The notes: generated from the sequence alone by a model not told the origin. DNA of 64,000 bases from Janthinobacterium sp. BJB426 (GCF_002735705.1 NZ_PDZL01000001.1:62001-126000), one strand, 5' to 3'; positions 1 to 10,546 are shown, numbered from the stretch's first letter. Made by a program: numbers and translations.

Positions 1-1488
1 TTGCAGCAAGATCATCAGGCTGACGGCGATGGCCGTGTAGCGGTAGCGCAAATAGATGAAGGTGGGCGTGGCCACGATGGAGAGGAACAGGATGGCCATC
101 AGCACGATATTGCTGTGCACGTAGCGGATCACGATGGCCGTGATGACGCAGCCGATGATGGTGCCGATGATGCGGTCGGCGCGGCGCTGGCGCGTCATGC
201 TGAACGTGGGGCGCAGGATGATGACGATAGTCAAGACGATCCAATAGCTGTGGGCCGCATACGGCAGCCAGTGGCCGATCAGCAATCCCACCGAGATGGC
301 CATCGAGACGCGCAGGGCGAAGCGGAACACAGGCGAGTCCAGGCGCAGATTCGACAGCAGGGTTGTCAGCTCATATTTCTGCTGCGACAAGAAGGGTGCC
401 ATGTCCGCGCCACTCCAGAATGGCACGTCGGCATAGACTTTTTGCGTGGCCAGGTGCAGCTCGGCGATCATTTTCAAAATGGCGCGGATCTTGTTGCGCT
501 GCGCGCGCAGGGTGGCCAGCGCTTCCTGCGCGTTGTCTCCCTTGGCCTGCAGGCGGACGATTTCCGCTTCGATATCGGCCCATTCCTTGTCATAGCTGAT
601 CTGCGCATACGAGGCGCGCTTGCGCGTGACGGCATAGGCGACGGCTTCGATGTCGCGTGCCGCCTTGTAGGCCAGGTCGTGCAAGGATTTCAGGACGTCG
701 GAGTCGGCCAGGTGCTGGCGCAGCAGCGCGTAGTCCGTGTGGGTCGAGAGTATCAGTTCATACAGATCGAGCATGCATACGTGCACTTGCACGACGATGG
801 CATCCTTGCTGTTCTTGTGGCTGCGCAAAATCAGGTCGCGCGACGCTTGCTGGCGGTCGGCCAAAATGCTTTGATGGCGCACCAGCTTGTTGAACTGCTC
901 CGTCAAATTAAAACGCGTGTCGTAGAAATCGGCCTTGATATCGATGTAGGCGGCCAGTTCGAACAGGGCTTCGGCCAGCACTTGTTGCTTGATGCGGTGG
1001 CGCAAGACCCAGGCGATGGCCATGGCGTAAGCCAGATAGATCAGGCCACCGAGCATGAACAGGCCCGCGTGGTGGAACGATTGCTGCCACGTCATCTGGT
1101 GCTCCATCGACATGGTCATGATGAACAGGGCGGCCAATTGCAAGGGCATGGATTTCTTGCCGTACACCACCATCATGCTGGCGAGGAAACTGACCAGCAC
1201 GAGCACCGTCATCAACAGCCACTGCACGGGCCCGCACAGGCTGATCAGGAGTGTCACGGCGCTGCACAGCAGCACGGAAGCGAGCATTTCGTTGAACTTG
1301 TGGCGCAGCGGGCTGGGCATGTCCATCAGGGTCGTGCACAGGGCGCCGATGCACACCGTCATGGCGGTGGCGCTGTCACTGATTTCCTGGGTCAGCAAGG
1401 CCAGGCCGACGAGACCGATGGCCACGCGCAAGCCCAGATAAAAATAATGGCTGTAAATAAAGGTGCGCAGGTTCAGTGCGTAGTGCAT
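1..1488 (-). CDS. FUSC/YccS-type inner membrane protein, C-terminus cut by window edge
   Basis: An open minus-strand frame runs from an ATG at 1488 to the window edge without a stop (496 codons seen). The N-terminal part (about residues 1-180) is a block of hydrophobic segments, followed by a long charged cytoplasmic stretch (about 190-380), then a second hydrophobic block beginning near residue 395 with the pattern SYWIVLTIVIILRP, which is the usual start of the second membrane domain in FUSC/YccS/AaeB proteins. This family includes exporters of aromatic acids and other proteins of unknown substrate. The family call is fairly firm; the substrate cannot be read from the sequence. The gene is the last one before the edge and its true end is unknown. 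Confidence 0.75.
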   Translation of the reverse strand, partial: MHYALNLRTFIYSHYFYLGLRVAIGLVGLALLTQEISDSATAMTVCIGALCTTLMDMPSPLRHKFNEMLASVLLCSAVTLLISLCGPVQWLLMTVLVLVSFLASMMVVYGKKSMPLQLAALFIMTMSMEHQMTWQQSFHHAGLFMLGGLIYLAYAMAIAWVLRHRIKQQVLAEALFELAAYIDIKADFYDTRFNLTEQFNKLVRHQSILADRQQASRDLILRSHKNSKDAIVVQVHVCMLDLYELILSTHTDYALLRQHLADSDVLKSLHDLAYKAARDIEAVAYAVTRKRASYAQISYDKEWADIEAEIVRLQAKGDNAQEALATLRAQRNKIRAILKMIAELHLATQKVYADVPFWSGADMAPFLSQQKYELTTLLSNLRLDSPVFRFALRVSMAISVGLLIGHWLPYAAHSYWIVLTIVIILRPTFSMTRQRRADRIIGTIIGCVITAIVIRYVHSNIVLMAILFLSIVATPTFIYLRYRYTAIAVSLMILLQ

Positions 1489-1519
1489 GGGATTACCTTG
1501 TGGGCAGGGCACAGAAAGA

Positions 1520-1550
1520 GGCGCCGCACCGGGGTCTCCGATGCGGCGCC
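1520..1550 (-). terminator. Rho-independent terminator of the M14 peptidase gene
   Basis: A perfect 9-bp stem (GGCGCCGCA / TGCGGCGCC) lies 29 bases past the peptidase stop and, on the minus strand, is followed by the pyrimidine-rich TCTTTCTGTG. It sits between two co-directional minus genes, so it would separate them. Confidence 0.6.
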
Positions 1551-1578
1551 AGGATGTTGCAGTCGCTACAGCCCGGAT

Positions 1579-3267
1579 TTACATCAGGGCGATCACTGGG
1601 TAGCGCCGCCATTCCGGCTCGGCAAAGCGCTGGCAGTGTGCAAAGATGAAGTTCAGCACGGCTTCCTGATTGCTCAGCAAGGCGGGATTGGCCGCTTTCC
1701 ACTCAGCAAACTTGGCCGCCAGCGCCGGTTCATCGCGCAGCAGTTCGGATGCCATGTCTTCGAAGACGTAATCGGAAAACGCTTCCTTCTTCTCCAGCAC
1801 GCTATTGAAGAAACCCCAGCGGAAGAAGCTGTCGTGCGCCTGCGGTTCCAGGGTTTCCACGGCGTAGCGGGCGTTGTCCTGGTCCAGGCTGATCACATAA
1901 TCACCCGCTTGCACGGTGAACTGGCCCGTGCGCGCTTCGAGTTCTACATGGTCGTGGAACATGTGGCCTTCGTAGGCCGTGGCGCGCGTGCCGACGGAGG
2001 CGATGTGGTAGTAGCGGGCCGTTAAGGTCTGTTCGGCGGTGATGCGGCTCATTTCGACGCCGTTCCAGCGCAGCCGTTCGATCACTTCGCGCCACGCTTG
2101 CGGTACCACATAGGCTTTCGGCGCGGCCACGGTGACGTCCGCATCGAAGCGGTTGTAATACTTGATATCGCGTTCCCACGGCTGCGAGCGATCGTAGGAC
2201 AGGCGCTGGTAGTCACCCAGCAGACTCGGCGTGTATTGCGCCGCATAGCCCTTAAAGGGGAAGGTCGACGGCTGCTCTTCGTTCATGGCCCAGTGGATCG
2301 GCCACTCGGCTTGCGTGCGGCCCGCCGCCTTGGCTTGCGCGCGCAATTGGCGGATTTTCTCGCCGTGTTCCACCGTGAACGCCATCGTGATGTCGAGCAG
2401 GGCGCGCATGGAGGCGTAGCGGTCGGCAAACGGTTTCAGCATGTGCGTTTCCGGCATGAAACCGATGACGTGATGCAGGGCCGCAAAACCGGTCGAGAAA
2501 CGGGGCACTTCGAGGAATTCGGCGATGCCGTGGTCGGGGCTATCCTTGACGGGATTCACATACGGGCACGTGGGCCAGCCAGCGCTTTCCATGTGCGCAA
2601 AGATGTGCGGCAGCATGGTGTCTTGCAGGAAGGGCCCCAGGCCATTGCCCAGCTTATCCGTCTGCGTGTGGATCAGGGTCATCGTGTACGGGTAGTCGGC
2701 GCCGTTCGATGTATGCGTGTCGACCATCACATCCGGATCCCAATTCGTCAGCAGGCGGTTGAACACTTGCGCGTTCAGGCTGTCGCACTTGATAAAGTCG
2801 CGGTTCAAGTCCAAGTGGCGACTATTGCCGCGGAAACCGAATTGCTCCGGACCATCCTGGTTCACGCGCGACGTGTTGGCGCGGTTCAGGCTGCCATCGA
2901 CGTTGTAGATGGGAATGAACAGCAGCACGGTGCTGCCCAGCGCGGCCAGGCGCTCCGGCTGCGTGCAGAGGTCGCGCACGATGGCCATGCAGGCGTCGAT
3001 GCCTTCCGGTTCACCCGGATGGATGCCGTTGTTGTTGAAGAACACGGTGCGGCCTGCGCGCTTGATTTGCTCGCGGTCAAACACGCCGTCCGCGCTGACG
3101 ACGCCAGCGTGGATGGGCACGCCCGAGTCGGACAGGCCGATCTGTTCGAAGTGCAGCACCTGCGGATAGCATGCGGCGAGATATTGATAGAAGGTGATGC
3201 ATTCCAGCCAGGTCGTGGTCTGGTTGTGGTTACCGAGTTCGTAGGTCGTGCGCAAGTCTGGTGGCAT
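1579..3267 (-). CDS. M14 family zinc carboxypeptidase
   Basis: A 562-residue protein with the M14 zinc site: HPGEPEG (His83, Glu86) and DTHTS (His185), an NRD arginine near residue 156 and a candidate catalytic Glu273 in PETHML. These match the HxxE...H layout and substrate-arginine region of metallocarboxypeptidases. No signal peptide is evident, so it is probably cytoplasmic. The C-terminal ~250 residues lie beyond the peptidase core and are not recognised. Which C-terminal residues or modified peptides it removes cannot be deduced. It is transcribed alone, ending at a hairpin terminator. Confidence 0.85.
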   Translation of the reverse strand: MPPDLRTTYELGNHNQTTTWLECITFYQYLAACYPQVLHFEQIGLSDSGVPIHAGVVSADGVFDREQIKRAGRTVFFNNNGIHPGEPEGIDACMAIVRDLCTQPERLAALGSTVLLFIPIYNVDGSLNRANTSRVNQDGPEQFGFRGNSRHLDLNRDFIKCDSLNAQVFNRLLTNWDPDVMVDTHTSNGADYPYTMTLIHTQTDKLGNGLGPFLQDTMLPHIFAHMESAGWPTCPYVNPVKDSPDHGIAEFLEVPRFSTGFAALHHVIGFMPETHMLKPFADRYASMRALLDITMAFTVEHGEKIRQLRAQAKAAGRTQAEWPIHWAMNEEQPSTFPFKGYAAQYTPSLLGDYQRLSYDRSQPWERDIKYYNRFDADVTVAAPKAYVVPQAWREVIERLRWNGVEMSRITAEQTLTARYYHIASVGTRATAYEGHMFHDHVELEARTGQFTVQAGDYVISLDQDNARYAVETLEPQAHDSFFRWGFFNSVLEKKEAFSDYVFEDMASELLRDEPALAAKFAEWKAANPALLSNQEAVLNFIFAHCQRFAEPEWRRYPVIALM

Positions 3268-3416
3268 AGCGGTCTGAGTCTGGGAGGGGGAAGGCGCGCT
3301 GGGTAAGTACGCCCACTAAGGGCCAATTGTAGCACCGGCGCTGCCGCCTTGAGGCGCCGCAGGGGCTTGTCGCGGTACTTGTGTTATGAATACGTTTCAC
3401 GCACGAGGGAGGCGGC

Positions 3417-3998
3417 ATGGTGAAGATGGCGACTGCGATGGCGATGGCGGTGCTGGTGTGGTGGGCTTGCCTGGCGGCGCAGGCGGCGCCGTTGCGCTTG
3501 CCGGCGGGCAAGGGAGCGGTGGCGCAGGGCGGGTCTGTCACGGCTAGCGCGCAGGGCGCGCTGATACGCTACCGGGGTTGGCTGCTGGCCATCGATGGCG
3601 CCGTGCCGGAAGAGCGGCCTGACATCGTGTTGACGTCGGCGGATGCGGGCCACGCGCCACAGTTGCAGATTGGCCCCATGCGGCGCGGCTTGCCCCTGTG
3701 GTCAGCCTTCGAGCTCGTCAAGGGAAGCGCGCGCTTGCGCATCACGGCGCTGCCGGGCTCCGATGCGCTTCCCGCGCTGCTGCTGGACTTTGGCGATAGC
3801 GACTACCGCATCGTGATTCCCGCCGCCCCTATCGAACGGCAAGCCTATCCGCTGCTGGCGCAGCGCTTTCCCGGCGCCGACCTGGCCTTGCTGCTGCACG
3901 AGGGGCGGCGAGTCATGCTGCCGCTGGGCCATGGCAGCGCGCAAGTGTTTGGCGCGGAGCAAGCCGTGCCTTACCGCTTTAGCAAGATAAAACGCTAG
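3417..3998 (+). CDS. Exported protein resembling an MBL fold without metal ligands
   Basis: A 193-residue protein with an N-terminal signal-like segment (hydrophobic run ending AAQAA). I see no assured family. By eye the order of elements recalls UlaG/RomA-type metallo-beta-lactamase folds: a GGSVTASAQGALIRYRGWLL start, then DIVLTSADAGH where the family has SHxHxDH, then RLRITALPG, a YRIVIP strand and ADLALL. The histidines and aspartates that bind metal are absent. It may be a non-catalytic relative, or the likeness may be chance. It is flanked by convergent S46 peptidase and divergent M14 peptidase genes and has no operon partner. The start ATG at 3417 follows GAGGGAGG. Confidence 0.6.
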   Translation: MVKMATAMAMAVLVWWACLAAQAAPLRLPAGKGAVAQGGSVTASAQGALIRYRGWLLAIDGAVPEERPDIVLTSADAGHAPQLQIGPMRRGLPLWSAFELVKGSARLRITALPGSDALPALLLDFGDSDYRIVIPAAPIERQAYPLLAQRFPGADLALLLHEGRRVMLPLGHGSAQVFGAEQAVPYRFSKIKR

Positions 3999-4001
3999 GC
4001 G

Positions 4002-4029
4002 AAAAAAAGCCACTCCCGCAGGAGTGGCT
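4002..4029 (-). terminator. Terminator between convergent genes, T-run on minus strand
   Basis: Stem AGCCACTCC / GGAGTGGCT with a 4-base loop and a run of seven A on the plus-strand 5' side, which becomes a T tail for transcripts of the S46 peptidase gene. The plus-strand gene ending at 3998 lacks a T tail here. Confidence 0.8.
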
Positions 4030-4066
4030 CAGGCTAAAGCGCCCGTTGCCGGGTTATTGCTTTTTG

Positions 4067-6220
4067 TTACTCAGCGCCCATTTCTTTCAGCAGGTTGTCT
4101 GCGTGGTCGATGTGTTTCATGTTCCACAGCATGTAGCGCAGGTCGACCTGGATCGAACGGGTGTTGGCCTTGTTGTAGTCCCAATCGGAAATGATCGAGT
4201 CCAGCGTACCGTCGAAGGCCAGGCCGATGAACTCGCCTTTGGAGTTCAGGGCAGCCGAACCGGAGTTGCCGCCGGTGATGTCCAGGGTGGCCAGGTAGTC
4301 GACCGGCACGGTTTTCAGCTTCGGATCGACGAATTTACCGAAGTCCTTGGCTTTGATCGCGGCCAGTTGATTGGCTGGTGCATTGAACTCGCCCTGGCCC
4401 GTGGCTTTGGCAACGACGCCATTGACGGTGGTGAAAGCAGTCCAGGTGGTGCCATCGGCGCCATGGTCGCGGCCGGCCACTTTGCCGAACGTGACGCGCA
4501 GGGTGCTGTTGGCGTCAGGATAGACCGCTTGGCCTTTGCTCTTCATGAAGGCAATTTTTGCTTTCATGTAGTTGGCATAGGCTTGCTGGATCTTGCCTGC
4601 CAATTCTTCGTCTTCCGCTTCGTTTTTCAGCGAATCCGGATACATGGCGACGGCTGCCTGGATGAAGCTGTCCTTGCTGGCCTGGAATTCGGCTGGCGTG
4701 CGTTTCAGCCACGCTGCGCGTTCTTCCTTGTCGGCCAGCTTGCTGCCTGCATACAGCTTGTCCAGGGCGGCGGACAGGTCGGCTGGCGACATGCCGTCCT
4801 TGATGCCGATGGCGGCGTCGAAGCTGGCGCGGCGTTGTGCTGCCGGTTGCGCGGCGTACTTGGTCAGGCTGTTCAGTACCAGCGCCTTGTCGACTTTTTC
4901 ATCGTAGGTGCGTTCGACCGATGTGATGCCCGACGTCAGGCGCGGCAAATCGCGCGTCTGGTAGCCGGACTTGCGTTCCGTGTCGGCCTTGGTGCCTTCG
5001 TTCGACAGGCGGTACAGGCTGCGTGCCGTGTTCAGCAGGCGTGGCTGTGCGTAGCTGAGGAAGAAATCGCGCTTGGTGTCGGCATCGCGCTCGGCGATCA
5101 GCTTTTCCACTTGCTCGATATCGCCGGCAAATTCAGCCTTGCGTGCTGGCGTGGCGTTGACCCACGCTTTCAGGGCGTCGTGTTCCGTTGTCTTGCGTGC
5201 CAGGAAGTCGCTGCCGGCGTAGGAATCGAGCATGCCTTGGCGGTTCTTGTAGTAATTGTTCACGCCAGCAACTTGACCCGCATATTTCAGGGCAACATCC
5301 TTGTTGTCCTTGGTTTCGCGCGCGATGATGGCCAGGGTTTCGCCTGACGCTTTCACGAAGGCCGGATAGTTCCAGTCAAACGTGTACGCCACTTCCGATG
5401 GCAGGCGGTGACGGTTGGTGCGGCCAGGGTAACCCAGGACCATCACGAAATCGCCTTCTTTCAAGCCATCCTTGGCCAGTTTCAGCACGTGTTTTGGCTG
5501 GTAAGGCACGTTGTCCTTGCTGAAGTCGGCAGCTTTGCCGTCTTTGCTGACATAGGCGCGGTAGAAACCGTAGTCGCCCGTGTGGCGTGGCCACATCCAG
5601 TTGTCGGTATCGCCGCCGAACTTGCCCACGCCTGCCGGAGGCGCGTGCACCAGGCGCACGTCGCGGATTTCCAGTTGCTTGATCAGGTAGAACTCCAGGC
5701 CGCCGTAGTAGGCGGACACGGTGCAGCGGAAACCGGCTTCTTTTTCGCATTCGGCGACCAGTTTTTTCTGGTTTTTCTCGATCGCGTCGATGCGTGCCTT
5801 GCCTTGCAGCTTGGCCACGTCGGCGGTGATGATCTTGTCGCTGACATTGGTCACGGCCGAGGTGACGAAGATGCGGCTGCCTGGGGCGGCCGGCAATTCT
5901 TCAGCGAACGTCTTGGCCAGGAAACCGTTGGCCAGCAAATCGCGCTCTTTGGTCGAATTGACCGCCACGCTGTTGTAGACGCAATGGTGGTTGGTGGCAA
6001 CCAGGCCTTGCGGCGAGACGAACGAGGCCGAGCAGCCGCCCAGGCTGACGATGGCGCCCATCGGGAATTCCGTCAGTTTGGTCAGGGTGGTCGGATCGAG
6101 TTTCAGTCCGGCCGCTTTCAGTTCCTTGGCTACTTGTGGCAGCTGTTGGGGCATCCACATGCCTTCGTCGGCGTGTGCGAAGTTGCTCAGGATAGCGAGC
6201 GCGATTAAAGATTTTTTCAT
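4067..6220 (-). CDS. S46 family dipeptidyl-peptidase (DPP7-like)
   Basis: A 717-residue secreted serine peptidase. The signal peptide ends near SNFAHA. The chymotrypsin-type catalytic His is in TNHHC (about 78-80) and the serine in GGNSGS (Ser653). S46 enzymes release dipeptides from the N-terminus of peptides in the periplasm. In this family the residue 18 positions after the serine sets P1 choice: Gly in DPP7 (hydrophobic), Arg in DPP11 (acidic). Here it is Gly671 (LAFDGT), so DPP7-like specificity is inferred. It is monocistronic with its own terminator. Confidence 0.9.
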   Translation of the reverse strand: MKKSLIALAILSNFAHADEGMWMPQQLPQVAKELKAAGLKLDPTTLTKLTEFPMGAIVSLGGCSASFVSPQGLVATNHHCVYNSVAVNSTKERDLLANGFLAKTFAEELPAAPGSRIFVTSAVTNVSDKIITADVAKLQGKARIDAIEKNQKKLVAECEKEAGFRCTVSAYYGGLEFYLIKQLEIRDVRLVHAPPAGVGKFGGDTDNWMWPRHTGDYGFYRAYVSKDGKAADFSKDNVPYQPKHVLKLAKDGLKEGDFVMVLGYPGRTNRHRLPSEVAYTFDWNYPAFVKASGETLAIIARETKDNKDVALKYAGQVAGVNNYYKNRQGMLDSYAGSDFLARKTTEHDALKAWVNATPARKAEFAGDIEQVEKLIAERDADTKRDFFLSYAQPRLLNTARSLYRLSNEGTKADTERKSGYQTRDLPRLTSGITSVERTYDEKVDKALVLNSLTKYAAQPAAQRRASFDAAIGIKDGMSPADLSAALDKLYAGSKLADKEERAAWLKRTPAEFQASKDSFIQAAVAMYPDSLKNEAEDEELAGKIQQAYANYMKAKIAFMKSKGQAVYPDANSTLRVTFGKVAGRDHGADGTTWTAFTTVNGVVAKATGQGEFNAPANQLAAIKAKDFGKFVDPKLKTVPVDYLATLDITGGNSGSAALNSKGEFIGLAFDGTLDSIISDWDYNKANTRSIQVDLRYMLWNMKHIDHADNLLKEMGAE

Positions 6221-6466
6221 TCGAGTTCTAGTCTTTTACATGAAGGGAAGTCGGAACCAACGTGTACCCAGTGTTTTTTCTCAGCGGGCGACCTAGAGTA
6301 TCCGTATCGAACTCGCACTAGTCAATCACATTTTCCCGACGGCATGTTTGTAGTTGCTTATGAAAATTACACTATTTTTGATATTGCAGGGGCAGAAGCG
6401 GGCTGTGAACGGGCATTTTCTCGTGCCGCGGCTGTGGTATTGTCCATACAATTGTCTTGCCGGCAA
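6221..6466. other. Intergenic region upstream of the S46 gene
   Basis: About 250 bases (307 counting the next terminator) hold no convincing gene. The S46 promoter should lie in the left part, reading leftward. I see an AT-richer patch at about 6320-6385 but no clear sigma-70 hexamers or operator. Confidence 0.5.
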
Positions 6467-6503
6467 TAAAAAGTGGCCGGGCGCTTGCGCGGCCCGGCCA
6501 CTT
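6467..6503 (-). terminator. Terminator of the GlsB/YeaQ gene
   Basis: A perfect 12-bp stem (AAGTGGCCGGGC / GCCCGGCCACTT) with a 9-base loop. On the minus strand it is followed by TTTATT, 24 bases past the stop of the small membrane protein gene. Confidence 0.9.
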
Positions 6504-6527
6504 GCTGATGCGCTGCGATGTGTCTGC

Positions 6528-6797
6528 TTAGCGTATTTTGCCGCGGCGCAAAAGATTCACGATGCCCAGCAGGATCACGGCGCCCAGGAACGAAACGAGC
6601 AGCGAAGACAGGCTGAAATTGTCGCTATTGATGGTGCCCGTGCCGAACAGGGGCGCCAGCAGCCAGCCGCCCAGGAAGGCGCCGACGATACCGACGACGA
6701 TATTGAGGAAGATGCCCTGTTGCGCATCCGTTTTCATGACCATGCTGGCCAGCCAGCCGATGACACCGCCAATAACGATCCAGATAATGAAATTCAT
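6528..6797 (-). CDS. GlsB/YeaQ/YmgE family stress-response membrane protein
   Basis: An 89-residue, very hydrophobic protein with three predicted membrane segments. It begins MNFIIWIVIGGVIGWLAS and carries the Gly-rich GIVGAFLGGWLL pattern of the transglycosylase-associated/GlsB family. These small inner membrane proteins are commonly stress- or stationary-phase-induced; their biochemical role is not known. Length and pattern fit the family throughout. It is monocistronic, with a strong terminator behind it, and an AGGA sequence stands before the ATG. Confidence 0.88.
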   Translation of the reverse strand: MNFIIWIVIGGVIGWLASMVMKTDAQQGIFLNIVVGIVGAFLGGWLLAPLFGTGTINSDNFSLSSLLVSFLGAVILLGIVNLLRRGKIR

Positions 6798-6914
6798 GTA
6801 ATCCTCCGCGCGATGGATGAGTGGTTGTGCCAGAGCGGTGCAGCCTGCACGTCATGGCAAATTGATACTGATGCCGCACGATAGAAAAGTCCAGCGGATT
6901 CGCATGGCACATGC

Positions 6915-6950
6915 AAAAGCCCGCCTGGCTGCGGGCAGCGAGGCGGGCTT
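6915..6950 (-). terminator. Terminator of the cytochrome b561-YceI operon
   Basis: Stem AAGCCCGCCT / AGGCGGGCTT, with four A on the plus-strand left side giving a T tail for leftward transcripts. It starts 20 bases beyond the last yceI-like stop. Confidence 0.85.
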
Positions 6951-6970
6951 GTCATGCGACAAGGTCGTGT

Positions 6971-7546
6971 TTAATCGGCCTTGATGGCTTCCACCTGGAT
7001 GGCCAGCTTGACTTCCGGCGAAAACGCCGGCATGCCGTAGTTCAGGCCAAAGTCGCTGCGCTTGAAGTCCGCCGTGGCATCGGCGCCGCAGACTTCACGC
7101 TTGTAGCGCGGGTGCATGATGCACTTGAACTTGCTCACGTTCAGCTTGACGGGCTTGGTCACGCCCAGCAGCGTCAGTTCGCCATCGACTTCCACCAGCT
7201 GCTCGCCGTTGAACTTGAGCGATGTGCTCTTGTAGGTGATCTGCGGGAATTTCTCGACATTGAACATGTCCGCTTTTTTCGCGTGCGTGTTCATGGCGTC
7301 CAGGCCGAAGTCGATCGAATCGGCATCGATGACGAGGTCCAGGCTGCCCGTCTTGGCGGCGCGGTCCAGGGTCACGGTTCCCTTGGTCTTGTTGAACTTG
7401 CCGCGCCACACGGACATGCCCATGTGATCGGCTTCAAAGCTGGGGAAAGTGTGCGTCGGGTCGAGGTTGTAGGTGTCGGTCGCGGCCATGGCCGAACCCG
7501 CGCCGGCCGCTGCCAGCACGGCGATCATCAAGTGCGAAAATTTCAT
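6971..7546 (-). CDS. YceI family periplasmic protein (first paralogue)
   Basis: A 191-residue protein, signal peptide to about GSAMA, then the YceI lipocalin-like beta-barrel pattern (NLDPTHTFPSFEADHMG; LTLLGVTKPVKLNV). YceI proteins bind isoprenoid-type lipids, and in several bacteria lie beside cytochrome b561 genes. I place the start at the ATG at 7546, preceded by AGGAAC; a longer reading from a TTG at 7567 has no ribosome site. It carries a Cys pair (KCIMHP...REVCGAD) that the neighbouring paralogue lacks. It is the last gene of a three-gene minus-strand unit. Confidence 0.9.
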   Translation of the reverse strand: MKFSHLMIAVLAAAGAGSAMAATDTYNLDPTHTFPSFEADHMGMSVWRGKFNKTKGTVTLDRAAKTGSLDLVIDADSIDFGLDAMNTHAKKADMFNVEKFPQITYKSTSLKFNGEQLVEVDGELTLLGVTKPVKLNVSKFKCIMHPRYKREVCGADATADFKRSDFGLNYGMPAFSPEVKLAIQVEAIKAD

Positions 7547-7582
7547 TGAGTTCCTAGAGTTAAACAACGAGAAATAAAACGA

Positions 7583-8137
7583 TTATTGGGCTGCGACGTG
7601 GAATTTAATTGTGACTTCGTCGGCGACCATGCTCGTGTCTTTCCACTCGCCTTCGCCGATGTTATAGGTCAGGCGCTTGATCGGCAGGGCGCCGTCGAAC
7701 GCATATTTGCCACCATCGGCTTTGACCGTCAGGGGGAAGGTCACGTCGGTAGTCTTGCCTTTGATGCTCAGCTTGCCGCTGACCGTCAGCTTGCCCGCGC
7801 CGGCGGCTTTGATGCTGCTCGAGACGAAGGTGGCTTTCGGGAACTGGGCCGCGTTAAACCATTCTTTCTTGGCCACTTCCTTGTTGTATTCCGGATCGCC
7901 GATATCGATGCTGGCCGTCTCGATTTCCACCGATGCTTTCGACGCGTCCGGCGTGGCCGGGTTGTAATCGATGGCGATATTGAATTTCTTGAACTTCGCT
8001 TCCACAGGCACGTTCATTTGCTTGAACACGGCCGACACGCTGGTCTTGGCGGGATCGACTTTCAGCAAGGTGGCGGCGGTGGCGGCCACGGACAGGCCCA
8101 GCAGGGAAGCGAGGACGATGCGTTGGGTGGTTTTCAT
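7583..8137 (-). CDS. YceI family periplasmic protein (second paralogue)
   Basis: A 184-residue exported protein with the YceI fold signature (VDPAKTSVSAVFKQMNVPVEAKF; LSIKGKTTDVTFPL). The start ATG at 8137 has AGGAAA in front; the TTG at 8167 is a less likely start. It lies between the cytochrome b561 gene (42 bases upstream) and the other YceI gene (36 bases downstream), so all three are probably one transcript. The paralogues are clearly diverged rather than a recent duplication. A lipid- or quinone-binding role alongside the cytochrome is plausible but inferred. Confidence 0.9.
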   Translation of the reverse strand: MKTTQRIVLASLLGLSVAATAATLLKVDPAKTSVSAVFKQMNVPVEAKFKKFNIAIDYNPATPDASKASVEIETASIDIGDPEYNKEVAKKEWFNAAQFPKATFVSSSIKAAGAGKLTVSGKLSIKGKTTDVTFPLTVKADGGKYAFDGALPIKRLTYNIGEGEWKDTSMVADEVTIKFHVAAQ

Positions 8138-8179
8138 CTTGTTTTTTCCTGTAGTTTCAGTGAGCAAGGGAAGTCGGTG

Positions 8180-8704
8180 TTACGGCAACATACGCTTGAG
8201 GACGCCATCGCGGTCGATGAACTGGTGCTTCAGTGCCGCCAGCACATGGGCGGCCACGGCGGCGGCCATCGTCATGTTCAGAACATAATGAATCTCTTTT
8301 AAAAGCGGCTTAAGTTCCGGGTTCGGCGCCATGATGACGGGCAGCTGGAACAGGCCCAGGTAAACCACGGGCACGCCGGCGGCCAGCGTGTACAGGTAGC
8401 CGGAGACGGGCACGGCGAAGATCAGGATATACAGCAGCACATGCATGGCGTCGGCCGCCTTCTTTTGCCAGGCCACCATGCTGGCAGGGTGCGGCGGCGG
8501 CACGTTGGCCTTACGCCACAGCAGGCGGATGGCGGCGATGGCCAGCACGGTCACACCCAGCCATTTATGCCAGGAGAAATATTTGAGCTTGGTGGGCGTC
8601 AGGCCGGGAATGTCGACCATGACCAGGCCCATGATGAAGGCGCTGATGATCAGCAGGGCGGTCAGCCAGTGCAGGATGATGGCGGTGGTGGTGTAGCGTT
8701 GCAT
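8180..8704 (-). CDS. Cytochrome b561 family di-haem membrane protein
   Basis: A 174-residue integral membrane protein with four hydrophobic helices. His12, His46, His88 and His153 sit at spacings close to the four haem-b ligands of E. coli CybB. Such proteins move electrons between ubiquinol and acceptors, for instance superoxide in CybB. It is the first gene of the unit with two YceI paralogues, a common arrangement in proteobacteria. The start ATG at 8704 begins MQRYTTTAIILHWL. Confidence 0.9.
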   Translation of the reverse strand: MQRYTTTAIILHWLTALLIISAFIMGLVMVDIPGLTPTKLKYFSWHKWLGVTVLAIAAIRLLWRKANVPPPHPASMVAWQKKAADAMHVLLYILIFAVPVSGYLYTLAAGVPVVYLGLFQLPVIMAPNPELKPLLKEIHYVLNMTMAAAVAAHVLAALKHQFIDRDGVLKRMLP

Positions 8705-8810
8705 CGACGGCTTTCTTGAAAGTAGTACGTATTAGGACTAATTCGGCCTAATATACCAAAGAAAAGCAAATTGCGCTGCGTGCTGCAGATTCTACAAGAA
8801 AGATTGCTGG

Positions 8811-8855
8811 AAAAACTGCGGGGCGGGCAGCATTTGTGTGCTGGCCGCCCCGCAG
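8811..8855 (-). terminator. Terminator of purB
   Basis: An 11-bp GC-rich stem (CTGCGGGGCGG / CCGCCCCGCAG), five A on its plus-strand left side forming the T tail for leftward reading, 34 bases past the purB stop. Confidence 0.85.
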
Positions 8856-8889
8856 GAGTGGGATAGCAGGATCCCCATGTGGAAACTGC

Positions 8890-10284
<1,395 letters not shown>

Positions 10285-10546
10285 TTAAAGAAACGGTTGG
10301 CGTGTGGCGCGCGGGGAGGGCAGGGCTATTGCAATACAGCAACACTGACGGCGCCACAGTAAAGGGCGATTTTACCACCGCTGGCCGCTGGCCAGCCGTC
10401 CGTTGGCCGCCGGCGCACCGCAATTTGGCCGAATTTGGCCCCGATGCGGCGTGCCTGCCACACCCGAGCGACCGTCGGGCGCGTGCTGCCAAACACCGCT
10501 GCCGCCGATGCTATACTGCTTGCTGCTCCCTTACCTCAAAGTACCT

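Noticed and set aside
1-2025. Plus reading frame of 674 codons rich in His, Asp, Gln
   Set aside because: Codon-aligned mirror of the minus-strand FUSC and M14 genes, which have clear protein patterns; the plus frame has none.
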